From Pseudomonas sp. B20(2017) (lineage in GTDB: Bacteria > Pseudomonadota > Gammaproteobacteria > Pseudomonadales > Pseudomonadaceae), in NCBI RefSeq assembly GCF_002113125.1, contig NZ_NEJP01000010.1:124001-188000 (forward strand): DNA of 64,000 bases, given 5' to 3'. The position numbers and the translations under genes are program-made. The stretch's first letter is position 1. Every line of letters begins with the position of its first letter. The notes below the pieces were generated by a model. The model ran no database searches, was not told the origin of the DNA, and saw nothing but the letters and a program-made list of their open reading frames with translations. This document shows positions 16,486-23,847 of this stretch, one piece after another.

Positions 16486-16646
16486 GGTGCGGGCTCCGGT
16501 GACGGGAGCGGCATTTTTATCACGCGGGCGTGCAGCCCTGAACCGTACAGTCAGGCAGCAGAGTCGCAGTACAGCGATGGACGGGCGTCAATCCGTTCGA
16601 ACTTTCTGCGCTCTCGTCAACTCTGAAACCGTCACAGGGTGATGAA

Positions 16647-16671
16647 TCCGCCAGAAAAAAATCATCTGGCG
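16647..16671. promoter_or_regulatory. hairpin upstream of the heme oxygenase gene
   Basis: CCGCCAGA (16647-16654) is perfectly mirrored by TCTGGCGG (16664-16671) around an A-rich loop. It lies about 90 bases before bphO, between it and the divergent lysE-type gene. It may be an operator or an upstream terminator; the sequence alone does not decide. Confidence 0.35.
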
Positions 16672-16760
16672 GGTCAGAAAGGCCAATTGCCGTGTAAGCT
16701 TTCGCGCCATGCTTCTCCATTCCCCCATGGCCCCAGGCGGCCCACTGTACGAGCGACTAC

Positions 16761-17366
16761 ATGCAAGCAAAGGCCCGCGAGGTTCATGTACCACCGGTGT
16801 TGCAGGATCTGCGCGCCGGCACGGCCGAACTGCACATTGCTCTGGAAAAACGCCTTCCTTTCTTCTCCGATACCCTTGATCTGCAGGCTTTCGAGCGATT
16901 GATGCGCGCCTATTACGGCTTCTATCAGCCACTGGAAAGCGCATTGCAGGACAGCGGCGAGATCCCCGCCGATTTCGATCTGGTTTCGCGCCTCAAGACC
17001 CCGACCCTGCAACGCGATCTGCAGGCGCTGGGCGCAAGCGGCGGAGAGTTTTCGCTCTGCCGCCAGTTGCCCGCCATCGACTCCGCCGCCGCCTGCCTTG
17101 GCGTGCTGTACGTGCTGGAAGGCGCAACCCTTGGCGGACAGATCCTGCGCCGGGAGATCGCCACGCGGTTGAATCTCGGCGCGGACAACGGCGCGGCGTT
17201 TCTGGACATCTACGGCGCTGCCACGGGCCGGCGCTGGCGCGATTTCATCGAATACCTGGGCAGTCGCCCGATGGACGCCGACGAGCGTGAAGCCGTCGTG
17301 GCGGCCGCCCACACTACATTCAGCTGTTTCGAGCAGTGGCTCGAAAGCCAGGAGGTTCTGGTATGA
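16761..17366 (+). CDS. bphO: biliverdin-producing heme oxygenase
   Basis: A 201-residue all-helical heme oxygenase of the BphO/PigA type. The proximal haem ligand is expected to be His25 in TAELHIALEK. The distal helix is ACLGVLYVLEGATLGGQIL, with the flexible GATLGG glycines over the haem. It opens haem to biliverdin, which the bacteriophytochrome encoded next uses as chromophore. The stop codon overlaps the bphP start as ATGA, so the two are translationally coupled and would be made together. It is more likely to serve photoreception than iron acquisition. Confidence 0.93.
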   Translation: MQAKAREVHVPPVLQDLRAGTAELHIALEKRLPFFSDTLDLQAFERLMRAYYGFYQPLESALQDSGEIPADFDLVSRLKTPTLQRDLQALGASGGEFSLCRQLPAIDSAAACLGVLYVLEGATLGGQILRREIATRLNLGADNGAAFLDIYGAATGRRWRDFIEYLGSRPMDADEREAVVAAAHTTFSCFEQWLESQEVLV

Positions 17367-19600
17367 ACCCGCAAGACAAAGAAGCCTTTGAAGAGTTGCT
17401 GGCCAACTGTGCCGACGAGCCGATCCGCTTTCCCGGCGCAATCCAGCCGCACGGTTTGCTGCTGACCCTGAGCGAGCCGGACCTTTCGATCATTCAGATC
17501 AGCGCCAACGTCGAGACCCTGCTCGCACGCCCGGCGCAAGAGCTGATCGGCCAGCCCCTGCAAAGCCTGATCGGCGATGCCCATGCCGCGCAGGTTCGCG
17601 AGGCCTTGCAGCAACCAGCCTTGTCCGATGCGCCGCCGCTGCACTTTCGCCTCAACGGCACTGCGTTCGAAGGCTTGCTGCACCGGCATCAGGATGTGCT
17701 GATTCTGGAGCTGGAAATCCACGTCGAAAACTTCCAGCCACGCAATGTCGCCGGCACTGACGCCCACCTGGGGCGGATGCTCGCGCGCCTGCAAAAGGCC
17801 CAGAGCCTGCAGGCGCTGTACGACATCAGCGTCAAGGAAATCCAGGCCATGACCGGTTACGACCGGGTGCTGATCTATCGCTTCGAGGAGGAGGGCCACG
17901 GTCAGGTCATCGCCGAAGCGTCCGATCCGTCGATGGAAGTCTTCAACGGTCTGTTTTTCCCGGCCTCCGACATCCCCGAGCAGGCTCGCGAGCTGTACCG
18001 CACCAACTGGTTGCGGATCATCCCGAACGCCGATTACCAACCGGTGCCGCTGGTGCCCAAGCTGCGCCCGGACACTCAGACCCCGCTGGACCTGAGTTTC
18101 GCCACGCTGCGCAGCGTGTCGCCGATTCACTGCCAGTACATGAAGAACATGGGCGTGCTGTCGTCGATGAGCATTTCCCTGCTCAAGGGCGACAAGCTCT
18201 GGGGCCTGATCAGTTGCGGCAACCGCCAGCCGCTGCATGTGCCGCACGAATTGCGCACCGCATGCCAGACCATCGGCCAGGTACTGTCGTTGCAGATCAG
18301 CGCGATGGAAGCGCTGGAAGTCAGCCGTCAGCGTGAAGAAAAGGTCGAGGCGCTGGCGTTGCTCAATCAGGCGATGATCGACTCGCCACAGAACGTCTTC
18401 GATGGCCTGGCCAACCAGCCTCAGGTCCTGATGGCGCTGGCCAATGCCGGCGGCATCGCGATCATCGAAGACAAGCAATTGCACCGTTACGGCAATTGCC
18501 CGGAGCCGGAAGAAATTCGTGCTCTGCACAAGTGGTTGCAGGAGCGCGGCGAGCCGGTGTTTGCCAGTCATCATCTGGCCAGCGTCTATCCGCCGGCCGC
18601 GCAGTATCAGCAGGTCGCCAGCGGTGTGCTCGCCATGAGCCTGCCAAAACCGGTGGACAACGGCGTGCTGTGGTTCCGCCCCGAAGTCAAAGAGAACATC
18701 AACTGGAGTGGCGATCCGCGCAAACCTCTGGATTTGGAAAACTCCGACGCCGGCCTGCGTCTGCGGCCGCGTACTTCGTTCGAAATCTGGAAGGTCGAGA
18801 TGGCCGGGATTTCCACCAAGTGGAGCCACGGCGATCTGTTTGCCGCCAACGACCTGCGTCGCTCGGCGCTGGAAAATGATCTGGCCCGGCAGGTGTGCCG
18901 CGAGCAGGAAGCAGTGCGCGCCCGTGATGAGTTGGTGGCGGTGGTTTCCCACGACCTGCGCAACCCGATGACCGTGATCTCGATGCTCTGCGGCATGATG
19001 CAGAAGGCCTTCAGCTCAGATGGGCCGCACACTTCGCGGCGCATCTCCACTGCCATCGACACCATGCAACAAGCCGCCGGGCGCATGAACACGCTGCTGG
19101 AAGACTTGCTCGATACCTCGAAAATCGACGCTGGTCGCTACACCATCGCGCCGCAGAAACTCGATGTCGCGCAGATGTTCGAAGAGGCGCAATCGCTGCT
19201 CGCGCCGTTGGCGCTGGACAAGGACATCAGCATTTCTTTCGAGGCTGATCCGGATCTGAGTATCCATGCCGACCCCGAGCGACTGTTCCAGGTGCTGTCG
19301 AATCTGGTCGGCAACGCGATCAAATTCACTCCGCGCCTGGGCACGGTCGATGTGTTTGCCAAATCGGTCGGCGACGACATCGTCTTCACGGTACGCGACA
19401 GCGGCGAAGGCATTCCCAAGGATCACTTGCCGCACGTGTTCGACCGCTACTGGACGGTGAAGGAAGGCAATCCGACCGGCACCGGGCTGGGTCTGTACAT
19501 CACGCAAGGCATCGTCGAGGCCCATGGGGGGCGGATCGTTGCCGAGAGTGAGCCGGGGCAGGGCAGCGAGTTTCGCTTTACGGTGCCGCGTCTGGACTGA
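17363..19600 (+). CDS. bphP: bacteriophytochrome sensor histidine kinase
   Basis: A 745-residue red/far-red photoreceptor kinase. Cys16 (ELLANCADEPIRFPG) is the expected biliverdin attachment site in the N-terminal extension. A PAS-like domain (about 20-120) and a GAF domain with PASDIPEQARELYRTNW and SPIHCQYMKNMGV (about 135-310) bind the pigment. The PHY domain with the LWFRPE tongue follows. The kinase core has the H-box AVVSHDLRNPMTV, N-box VGNAIKFTPR and G-boxes DSGEGIP and GTGLGLYI. A GGAGG ribosome site supports the chosen start. No receiver domain or response regulator gene is adjacent, so its partner lies elsewhere. Confidence 0.95.
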   Translation: MNPQDKEAFEELLANCADEPIRFPGAIQPHGLLLTLSEPDLSIIQISANVETLLARPAQELIGQPLQSLIGDAHAAQVREALQQPALSDAPPLHFRLNGTAFEGLLHRHQDVLILELEIHVENFQPRNVAGTDAHLGRMLARLQKAQSLQALYDISVKEIQAMTGYDRVLIYRFEEEGHGQVIAEASDPSMEVFNGLFFPASDIPEQARELYRTNWLRIIPNADYQPVPLVPKLRPDTQTPLDLSFATLRSVSPIHCQYMKNMGVLSSMSISLLKGDKLWGLISCGNRQPLHVPHELRTACQTIGQVLSLQISAMEALEVSRQREEKVEALALLNQAMIDSPQNVFDGLANQPQVLMALANAGGIAIIEDKQLHRYGNCPEPEEIRALHKWLQERGEPVFASHHLASVYPPAAQYQQVASGVLAMSLPKPVDNGVLWFRPEVKENINWSGDPRKPLDLENSDAGLRLRPRTSFEIWKVEMAGISTKWSHGDLFAANDLRRSALENDLARQVCREQEAVRARDELVAVVSHDLRNPMTVISMLCGMMQKAFSSDGPHTSRRISTAIDTMQQAAGRMNTLLEDLLDTSKIDAGRYTIAPQKLDVAQMFEEAQSLLAPLALDKDISISFEADPDLSIHADPERLFQVLSNLVGNAIKFTPRLGTVDVFAKSVGDDIVFTVRDSGEGIPKDHLPHVFDRYWTVKEGNPTGTGLGLYITQGIVEAHGGRIVAESEPGQGSEFRFTVPRLD

Positions 19601-20363
19601 GTCGCGGATCGCGATGGGTGGCCTGCAGCAGGGCCACCCATTCGGCGGCGAATCGATGGCAATCGCCGGGCCATCGCGCCGTCAGCAGTTGGCCGTCGCG
19701 CACCACAAATCCCGTTTGAAGTTTATTCGCACAATCGCGTTTGGCGATCAGCGGCCCGCGTATGAAGTCGGCTTTGCTGGCCAGCGCGGTCTTCACTTCC
19801 GCTTCGACGGTCTGCTTGTAGGTGCGGTAGTAGCGCCCCAGCCAGGCAGCCGTCATCAGCCACGCCGGCATCTCCATGGTTGCCGCGAGCAACGCCGTAA
19901 CCTTGCGCCCGAACAACACCGAACGCCCGGTATCGGGATCAAGTGTCCGGGCCAGCAACAGCACGCCATGACACACCGCTGCCACGGGTTTTTCGGCCTT
20001 GAAAAATTGCAGGGCGATCTGCTGGGCCTGAGTGGACTCCAACAACGTGCGCATCCCCTTCGCATGACCGCCGGGAATCAACAGACCGTCAAACTGCTTC
20101 ATGTCGACATCGGCATACGCCAGCGGCTGCTTGAACGCATCGGATTCGATCATCTGTGTGTAACTGGCCAGGTCGGCCTTGCGCGTCATCAGCATCGAAC
20201 TCAAAAGGCCGAAGCCGATATCCACCAATCGTGGATCGGCATGGGCGGGCAAGCCTTGGGGCGTGGCAAAACGTACTTCGATCCCCGCCTTGCGCAATGC
20301 CTGCCAGGGCACGCTGCTTTCGGTCGGATCGTAATCGGCGCTGGGCAGCAGAATCAGAATCAT
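19578..20363 (-). CDS. DJ-1/PfpI-family protein (type 1 glutamine amidotransferase-like)
   Basis: A 261-residue DJ-1/PfpI superfamily protein. The nucleophile elbow is VAAVCHGVLLLAR, with Cys followed by His as in Hsp31-like and PfpI-like members. FDGLLIPGGHAKGMR supplies the preceding conserved strand. Members act as chaperones, deglycases, hydratases or peptidases, and sequence alone does not choose between them. Its 3' end overlaps that of bphP by 23 bases on the opposite strand. The TGGTCA/TGACCA inverted repeat just upstream may control it. Confidence 0.85.
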   Translation of the reverse strand: MILILLPSADYDPTESSVPWQALRKAGIEVRFATPQGLPAHADPRLVDIGFGLLSSMLMTRKADLASYTQMIESDAFKQPLAYADVDMKQFDGLLIPGGHAKGMRTLLESTQAQQIALQFFKAEKPVAAVCHGVLLLARTLDPDTGRSVLFGRKVTALLAATMEMPAWLMTAAWLGRYYRTYKQTVEAEVKTALASKADFIRGPLIAKRDCANKLQTGFVVRDGQLLTARWPGDCHRFAAEWVALLQATHRDPRLSPDAAP

Positions 20364-20378
20364 CGAGGGCAGACTTCC

Positions 20379-20402
20379 TGGTCAAAAGTGATCGCATGAC
20401 CA
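20379..20402. promoter_or_regulatory. TGGTCA-N12-TGACCA inverted repeat
   Basis: A six-base perfect dyad lies 15 bases upstream of the minus-strand PfpI-like gene and about 100 bases before the divergent exporter gene. It is placed like an operator shared by the two, but six-base arms could arise by chance. Confidence 0.3.
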
Positions 20403-20505
20403 GAGCGTAGTGTGTCTGCGCGTGCGGGGGTAATTTCCTTCAATACCGTCCGCTGCGTGCTGGCTACCGTGAGCGCCTTGTTCCTCGATTTGAAGCAGGT
20501 GTGCG

Positions 20506-21093
20506 ATGAGTCTGATTGTGTCGATGGCGGCGTTTGCCCTGGCCGCGTCCATTACCCCGGGGCCGGTGAATATCGTGGCGTTGAGTTCGGGAGCGCAGTT
20601 TGGCTTTCGCGCCAGCCAGCGACATGTGGCCGGGGCGACGCTGGGGTTTGTGCTTTTGTTGGTGTTGATGGGGCTGGGGCTTCACGAAGTGTTGAAACTT
20701 TGGCCGTCGCTGACCCGTGTGGTGCAACTGGCCGGGGTGGCGTTTCTGCTGTTCATGGCATGGAAACTGGCTACCGATGACGGGCGGTTGAATACGGGAG
20801 AATCGGGCAGGGCGCCGTCGATGCTCTATGGCGCGGTGATGCAATGGCTCAATCCCAAGGCCTGGCTGGCCTGCGTGGCGGGAATGGGCGCGTTTGTCGC
20901 CGATGGTGAGGCGCGGCTGGTGTGGCAGTTTGCGGCGGTGTATCTGGTGATCTGTTATCTGTCGGTCGGGTGTTGGGTGTATGCCGGGACGTTCCTGCGC
21001 GGCTATCTCGGCAACCCGGCAGGGATGCGCTTGTTCAATAGGGCGATGGCGTTGTTGCTGGCGGTGAGTGCGGGGTATTTGTTGTTGCCGTAA
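20506..21093 (+). CDS. LysE/RhtB-family exporter
   Basis: A 195-residue inner-membrane protein with the LysE fold. The N-terminal ASITPGPVNIVALSSGAQFGFRAS contains the conserved TPGP-N motif. The middle has VAFLLFMAWKLATDDGR, and MLYGAVMQWLNPKAWLACVAGMG holds the NPKAW motif. Six membrane segments are predicted from the hydrophobic pattern. It is divergent from the PfpI-like gene and is followed by the structured leader of the DUF6124 gene. Substrate unknown. Confidence 0.92.
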   Translation: MSLIVSMAAFALAASITPGPVNIVALSSGAQFGFRASQRHVAGATLGFVLLLVLMGLGLHEVLKLWPSLTRVVQLAGVAFLLFMAWKLATDDGRLNTGESGRAPSMLYGAVMQWLNPKAWLACVAGMGAFVADGEARLVWQFAAVYLVICYLSVGCWVYAGTFLRGYLGNPAGMRLFNRAMALLLAVSAGYLLLP

Positions 21094-21114
21094 GCGTGGA
21101 GGGCCTTGGGTTTA

Positions 21115-21447
21115 AAGGTGTTTAAGGATGCGTCCGGCAAGCCACAACACCTTGCGCCATTGCCTACGCATCCGCCAGAATCCGCCGGCTTGTGGGCCTT
21201 GGGGCCGGGTTCTATCGTGTGTCGGTCGCTGACGAATCAGCGACCGGACTTGACCGTCCGACTCAATCAAGGTGCCAGCGTGCCGTTTTGTTCAGCTCTC
21301 AGGGTTGTTCGTGTAATGGCGGTTGTGCGCGGGATACCTTCGGGTATGCCGGGTTCCTTGATTCCCGGTCGGTCAACCCGCGTACAGCTGCCACCTGTTT
21401 CGATTGACCGCGAACGGTTGCAGCTCCGTCCATCAAGGAGCTTCACC
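21115..21447 (+). promoter_or_regulatory. dense structured non-coding leader upstream of the DUF6124 gene
   Basis: This 333-base stretch has no convincing gene but an unusual density of inverted repeats. AAGGTGTT (21115-21122) pairs with AACACCTT (21146-21153), and GGATGCGT (21126-21133) with ACGCATCC (21166-21173); the two pairs cross like a pseudoknot. CGGTCGCTGA (21223-21232) pairs with TCAGCGACCG (21237-21246) around a CGAA loop. ATACC-TTCG-GGTAT (21334-21347) is a hairpin with the extra-stable cUUCGg loop. CGGGTT (21350-21355) can pair with AACCCG (21375-21380). AGCTGCCACC (21386-21395) pairs with GGTTGCAGCT (21416-21425) just before the ribosome site AAGGAG (21435-21440). This suggests a cis-regulatory RNA or small RNA. 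Confidence 0.6.
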
Positions 21448-21819
21448 ATGATCAAACCAACGCCAAACCCACCCGAATCCGACCCGACCTCGCCTTACGA
21501 AACCCTCGACTCCAAGAAATTCCACGAAGCCGCCGACCGCGCCCTCGATCACTACCTCAGTCCGCTGCTTCCCAGAAAACCGCTGCTCAAACCCAACGCC
21601 CGTTACCTCATCGCCCCCGGTATCGACAGCGAAGAACTGCTGGCCGACGCCTGCGAAACCCTGACCTCGGCCAAAACCATGGCCACCGACTTCGCCGGGT
21701 TGGTGGACGGCTCGCATCGGCATGTGCTGTTGGGGATTGCGCAACTGATCATGCTGGGGGAGCTGGCGGTGAATCGGGTGCTGGATAACCTGGAGTTGAA
21801 GGCCGAGGCGCCTCTGTAA
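21448..21819 (+). CDS. DUF6124 (DUF3077-like) small protein
   Basis: A 123-residue cytosolic protein of a family found mainly in pseudomonads, often as several paralogues per genome. The N-terminus is Pro/Ser-rich and disordered (MIKPTPNPPESDPTSPYETLDSKKFHEA). The C-terminal half is helical (DSEELLADACETLTSAKTMATDFAGLVDGSHRHVLLGIAQLIMLGELAVNRVL). The start is fixed by AAGGAG seven bases before the ATG, so the upstream open frame is leader, not protein. No biochemical function is known to me. The strongly structured leader implies post-transcriptional control. Confidence 0.85.
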   Translation: MIKPTPNPPESDPTSPYETLDSKKFHEAADRALDHYLSPLLPRKPLLKPNARYLIAPGIDSEELLADACETLTSAKTMATDFAGLVDGSHRHVLLGIAQLIMLGELAVNRVLDNLELKAEAPL

Positions 21820-21844
21820 GCTGATCGCCCACGTCGAACCGTCC

Positions 21845-21922
21845 GCGTGGGAATGCCTCAAGGGACGCTCCGCGTTCCAGCTCTGGAAGGGACGCGGAGC
21901 GTCCCGGGCTGCATTCCCACGC
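21845..21922. repeat. long nested palindromic repeat between convergent genes
   Basis: GCGTGGGAATGC (21845-21856) is mirrored by GCATTCCCACGC (21911-21922). Inside it, GGGACGCTCCGCGT (21862-21875) is mirrored by ACGCGGAGCGTCCC (ending near 21905), around a TTCCAGCTCTGGAA core. The result is one nested hairpin of about 78 bases. I recognise it as an intergenic repeat common in fluorescens-group genomes and distinct from the GTGGGAGC REP family. It may act as a bidirectional terminator here. Confidence 0.85.
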
Positions 21923-21960
21923 AGAGCGTGGGAACGATCCAACGCGGACCGTTTTTTCGT

Positions 21961-22794
21961 TTAACCCCGATACTGCCCCGGCGTCGCCGCCAGATGCTGC
22001 TTGAACGCCCGTTGAAAATGCGCCTGGTCAGCAAACCCGGCCTCCAGCGCCACATCCGCAATCAACTGCCCGCGCCGCAAACATTCACGGGCAAACTGAA
22101 TGCGCTGGTTGACCAAAAACGCGTGGGGCGTCATGCCGAAGTGTTGTTTGAAGGCGCGGATCAGGTACGACGGTGACAGCTCGGCCGCAGCGCAGATGTC
22201 ATCAAGGCTGAGCAACTCGGTGCAGTGCTGGCGGATGAAGTCGGCGGCGCGTTCGAGTTTGAAATTCGGCTCGCGCAAGGGTTGTTCGATGGGATTCAGG
22301 CGCAGTTGCAGGTCGCTGAAGAACTCCACCGCCGCGCTCTGTTTGCGCAGCACGTCCTGCTGATCGTCGATCAATACCGCGTACAACGCATTCAAATCGC
22401 GAAACAGGTGGGCGTCATTCAAATGAGTATCGGAAAACCGCCGAAACTCAAGCTCCGCACTGAAGCCTAACTGATGCTGCAGATCGATCAGCCACGGCGT
22501 TTCCACATACAGCATCAGATACGACCACGGCTGATCATCGATGGGGTTGCACGCATGGACATCCCCCGGGTTCATCAGCACCACGGTGCCGGCCGCGACT
22601 TCGAACGAAGACTGCTCATGCACATAAGTGCTGCGTCCGGCGGTGATCGCGCCGATGGAGAAATGCGCGTGGGAGTGCCGTGAATAGCAGACCTCACGCC
22701 CGTCGACGATGGCCCGGGCCTCGATGAAGGGCAGGGCGTCGTCGCGCCAGAAGCGTGGGGCTTGTTCGGGGTTTTTGGCGGCAGCGTGTTTCAT
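21961..22794 (-). CDS. AraC-family transcriptional regulator with cupin sensor
   Basis: A 277-residue regulator. An N-terminal AraC-type cupin (ARAIVDGREVCYSRHSHAHFSIGAITAGRSTYVH, with GTVVLMNPGDVHACNP closing the barrel) senses a ligand. The C-terminal domain has two helix-turn-helix units (LSLDDICAAAELSPSYLIRAFKQHFGMTPHAFL and IADVALEAGFADQAHFQRAFKQHLAATPGQYR). Regulators of this subtype often sit beside LysE-type exporters, as here across the DUF6124 gene, but the target is not proven. The start MKHAAAKN is preferred because a longer frame would run into the neighbouring gene. Confidence 0.9.
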   Translation of the reverse strand: MKHAAAKNPEQAPRFWRDDALPFIEARAIVDGREVCYSRHSHAHFSIGAITAGRSTYVHEQSSFEVAAGTVVLMNPGDVHACNPIDDQPWSYLMLYVETPWLIDLQHQLGFSAELEFRRFSDTHLNDAHLFRDLNALYAVLIDDQQDVLRKQSAAVEFFSDLQLRLNPIEQPLREPNFKLERAADFIRQHCTELLSLDDICAAAELSPSYLIRAFKQHFGMTPHAFLVNQRIQFARECLRRGQLIADVALEAGFADQAHFQRAFKQHLAATPGQYRG

Positions 22795-22829
22795 CGTTGT
22801 GGTTCTCGGCAGGCCAGTGCCCGAGTGTA

Positions 22830-23333
22830 TTAGCTCTGGCCGGCGAAGGCTCGCTCGAGTTCGGCGATGTCGAGCTTTTTCATCCTGAACATCGCCTGCA
22901 TCGCCCGTTGGGCTTTGGTCTGGTCGGGGTCGGTCATCATGTGCATGAACGCCACCGGCACGATCTGCCACGACACGCCGAACTTGTCCTTGAGCCAGCC
23001 ACATTGCTGCGCTTCCACCGGCCCGCCCGAACTCAGGTTGCCCCAGAAATGGTCGACCTCTTCCTGATTCTGGCAGTTGACCTGAAACGAGATCGCTTCA
23101 TTGAATTTGAACACCGGCCCGCCATTAAGGCCGGTAAAGGTGTGGCCGTCGAGTTCGAAACTGACGGTCATCACCGAGCCTTCCGGGCGGCCGTGAAACT
23201 CCTGGCCTACCTTGCTGTAGTGGGTGAGGGCGGTGATTTTCGAGTGATCGAAGATCGAGCAGTAGAACTTCGCCGCCGCTTCCGCCTGATCGTCGAACCA
23301 CAGGCAAGGCGTCAGCTTTTGAAAGCGTTGCAT
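22830..23333 (-). CDS. PhnB-like VOC-family protein
   Basis: A 167-residue member of the PhnB/3-demethylubiquinone-methyltransferase-like branch of the VOC fold. It opens KLTPCLWFDDQAEAAAKFYCSIF. It carries FELDGHTFTGLNGGPVFKFNEAISFQVNC and the signature WGNLSSGGPVEAQQCGWLKDKFGVSWQIVP. The start MQRFQKL is chosen for the GAGGA site eight bases upstream. Function in this branch is unknown. It has no operon partner, and the ppyR–nnrS control region lies behind its start. Confidence 0.88.
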   Translation of the reverse strand: MQRFQKLTPCLWFDDQAEAAAKFYCSIFDHSKITALTHYSKVGQEFHGRPEGSVMTVSFELDGHTFTGLNGGPVFKFNEAISFQVNCQNQEEVDHFWGNLSSGGPVEAQQCGWLKDKFGVSWQIVPVAFMHMMTDPDQTKAQRAMQAMFRMKKLDIAELERAFAGQS

Positions 23334-23442
23334 GGCAGTCATCCTCGGCAGGTTAGACACGCTGGATTAATAGCGTAGTCAGTCTGTGGTCGGCTGACGG
23401 TGTCACGGATCGAGTGGTCGGTTGCAGAGAAATCGGAATGTA

Positions 23443-23556
23443 GTCGTATTGACATTGTTCGGTGTCAAAAAGACTCTTACATGTTTGTGTCAAATTGACT
23501 CTAATCTTCGCAACTGACTGATATCGCTGGACTAAAAATCTGGCACGCCAATTGAA
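23443..23556 (+). promoter_or_regulatory. NorR/FhpR-like binding sites and near sigma-54 promoter of ppyR–nnrS
   Basis: Three sites fit the NorR half-site pattern GTCA-N3-TGAC: GTCG-TAT-TGAC (23443-23453), GTCA-AAA-AGAC (23464-23474) and GTCA-AAT-TGAC (23489-23499). The last is exact and the others have one mismatch each. TGGCACGCCAATTGAA (23541-23556) matches the sigma-54 consensus except GA for GC at -12. It would start transcription about 30 bases before ppyR. Three enhancer sites ahead of a sigma-54 promoter is the known NorR arrangement. The regulator itself is not in the window. Confidence 0.6.
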
Positions 23557-23596
23557 TTGCCTTACGTACAAACTGATCCGCTCAGGAGTACGAAAC

Positions 23597-23845
23597 ATGT
23601 TCACTTTCTTCGAGAATCCGCTGAACGTTCTGCACCTGTCGAGCAAAATGCTCGTCGCCGGTCTGGTCATGTTGCTGGCCGGGATTTACGGCGCTTACCT
23701 GTATCAGGGCCACATGCCGATTGCGCTGCTGGTGGCCATGCACGCCATGACCATCGTCGGCCCGACGCTGATCAAGATCGGCTATGTGATGCGGCTCCTG
23801 TCTCAATATCGGCTGGGCCGGCATCACGCTGCCGTGGCGGCTTGA
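23597..23845 (+). CDS. ppyR: PpyR-like small membrane protein
   Basis: An 82-residue protein with two membrane helices (SKMLVAGLVMLLAGIYGAYLY and IALLVAMHAMTIVGPTLIKIGYVM). It resembles P. aeruginosa PpyR (PA2663), named as a membrane regulator of psl and pyoverdine genes, which also sits directly upstream of an nnrS-like gene. GGAG before ATG 23597 sets the start. It is two bases from nnrS, so the pair is one transcript. The NorR-like sites upstream point to induction by nitric oxide, in which case its primary role may be nitrosative-stress related. Name by similarity and synteny from memory. Confidence 0.7.
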   Translation: MFTFFENPLNVLHLSSKMLVAGLVMLLAGIYGAYLYQGHMPIALLVAMHAMTIVGPTLIKIGYVMRLLSQYRLGRHHAAVAA

Positions 23846-23847
23846 AC

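Noticed and set aside
21106-21447. In-frame N-terminal extension of the DUF6124 protein (114 residues)
   Set aside because: A strong AAGGAG site precedes ATG 21448, the extension is low-quality Pro/Arg-rich sequence, and the DNA there is dominated by inverted repeats.
23557-23847. N-terminal extension of NnrS overlapping ppyR
   Set aside because: The ppyR frame has the membrane helices and ribosome site. The extension is out of frame with it and unlike the NnrS N-terminus.
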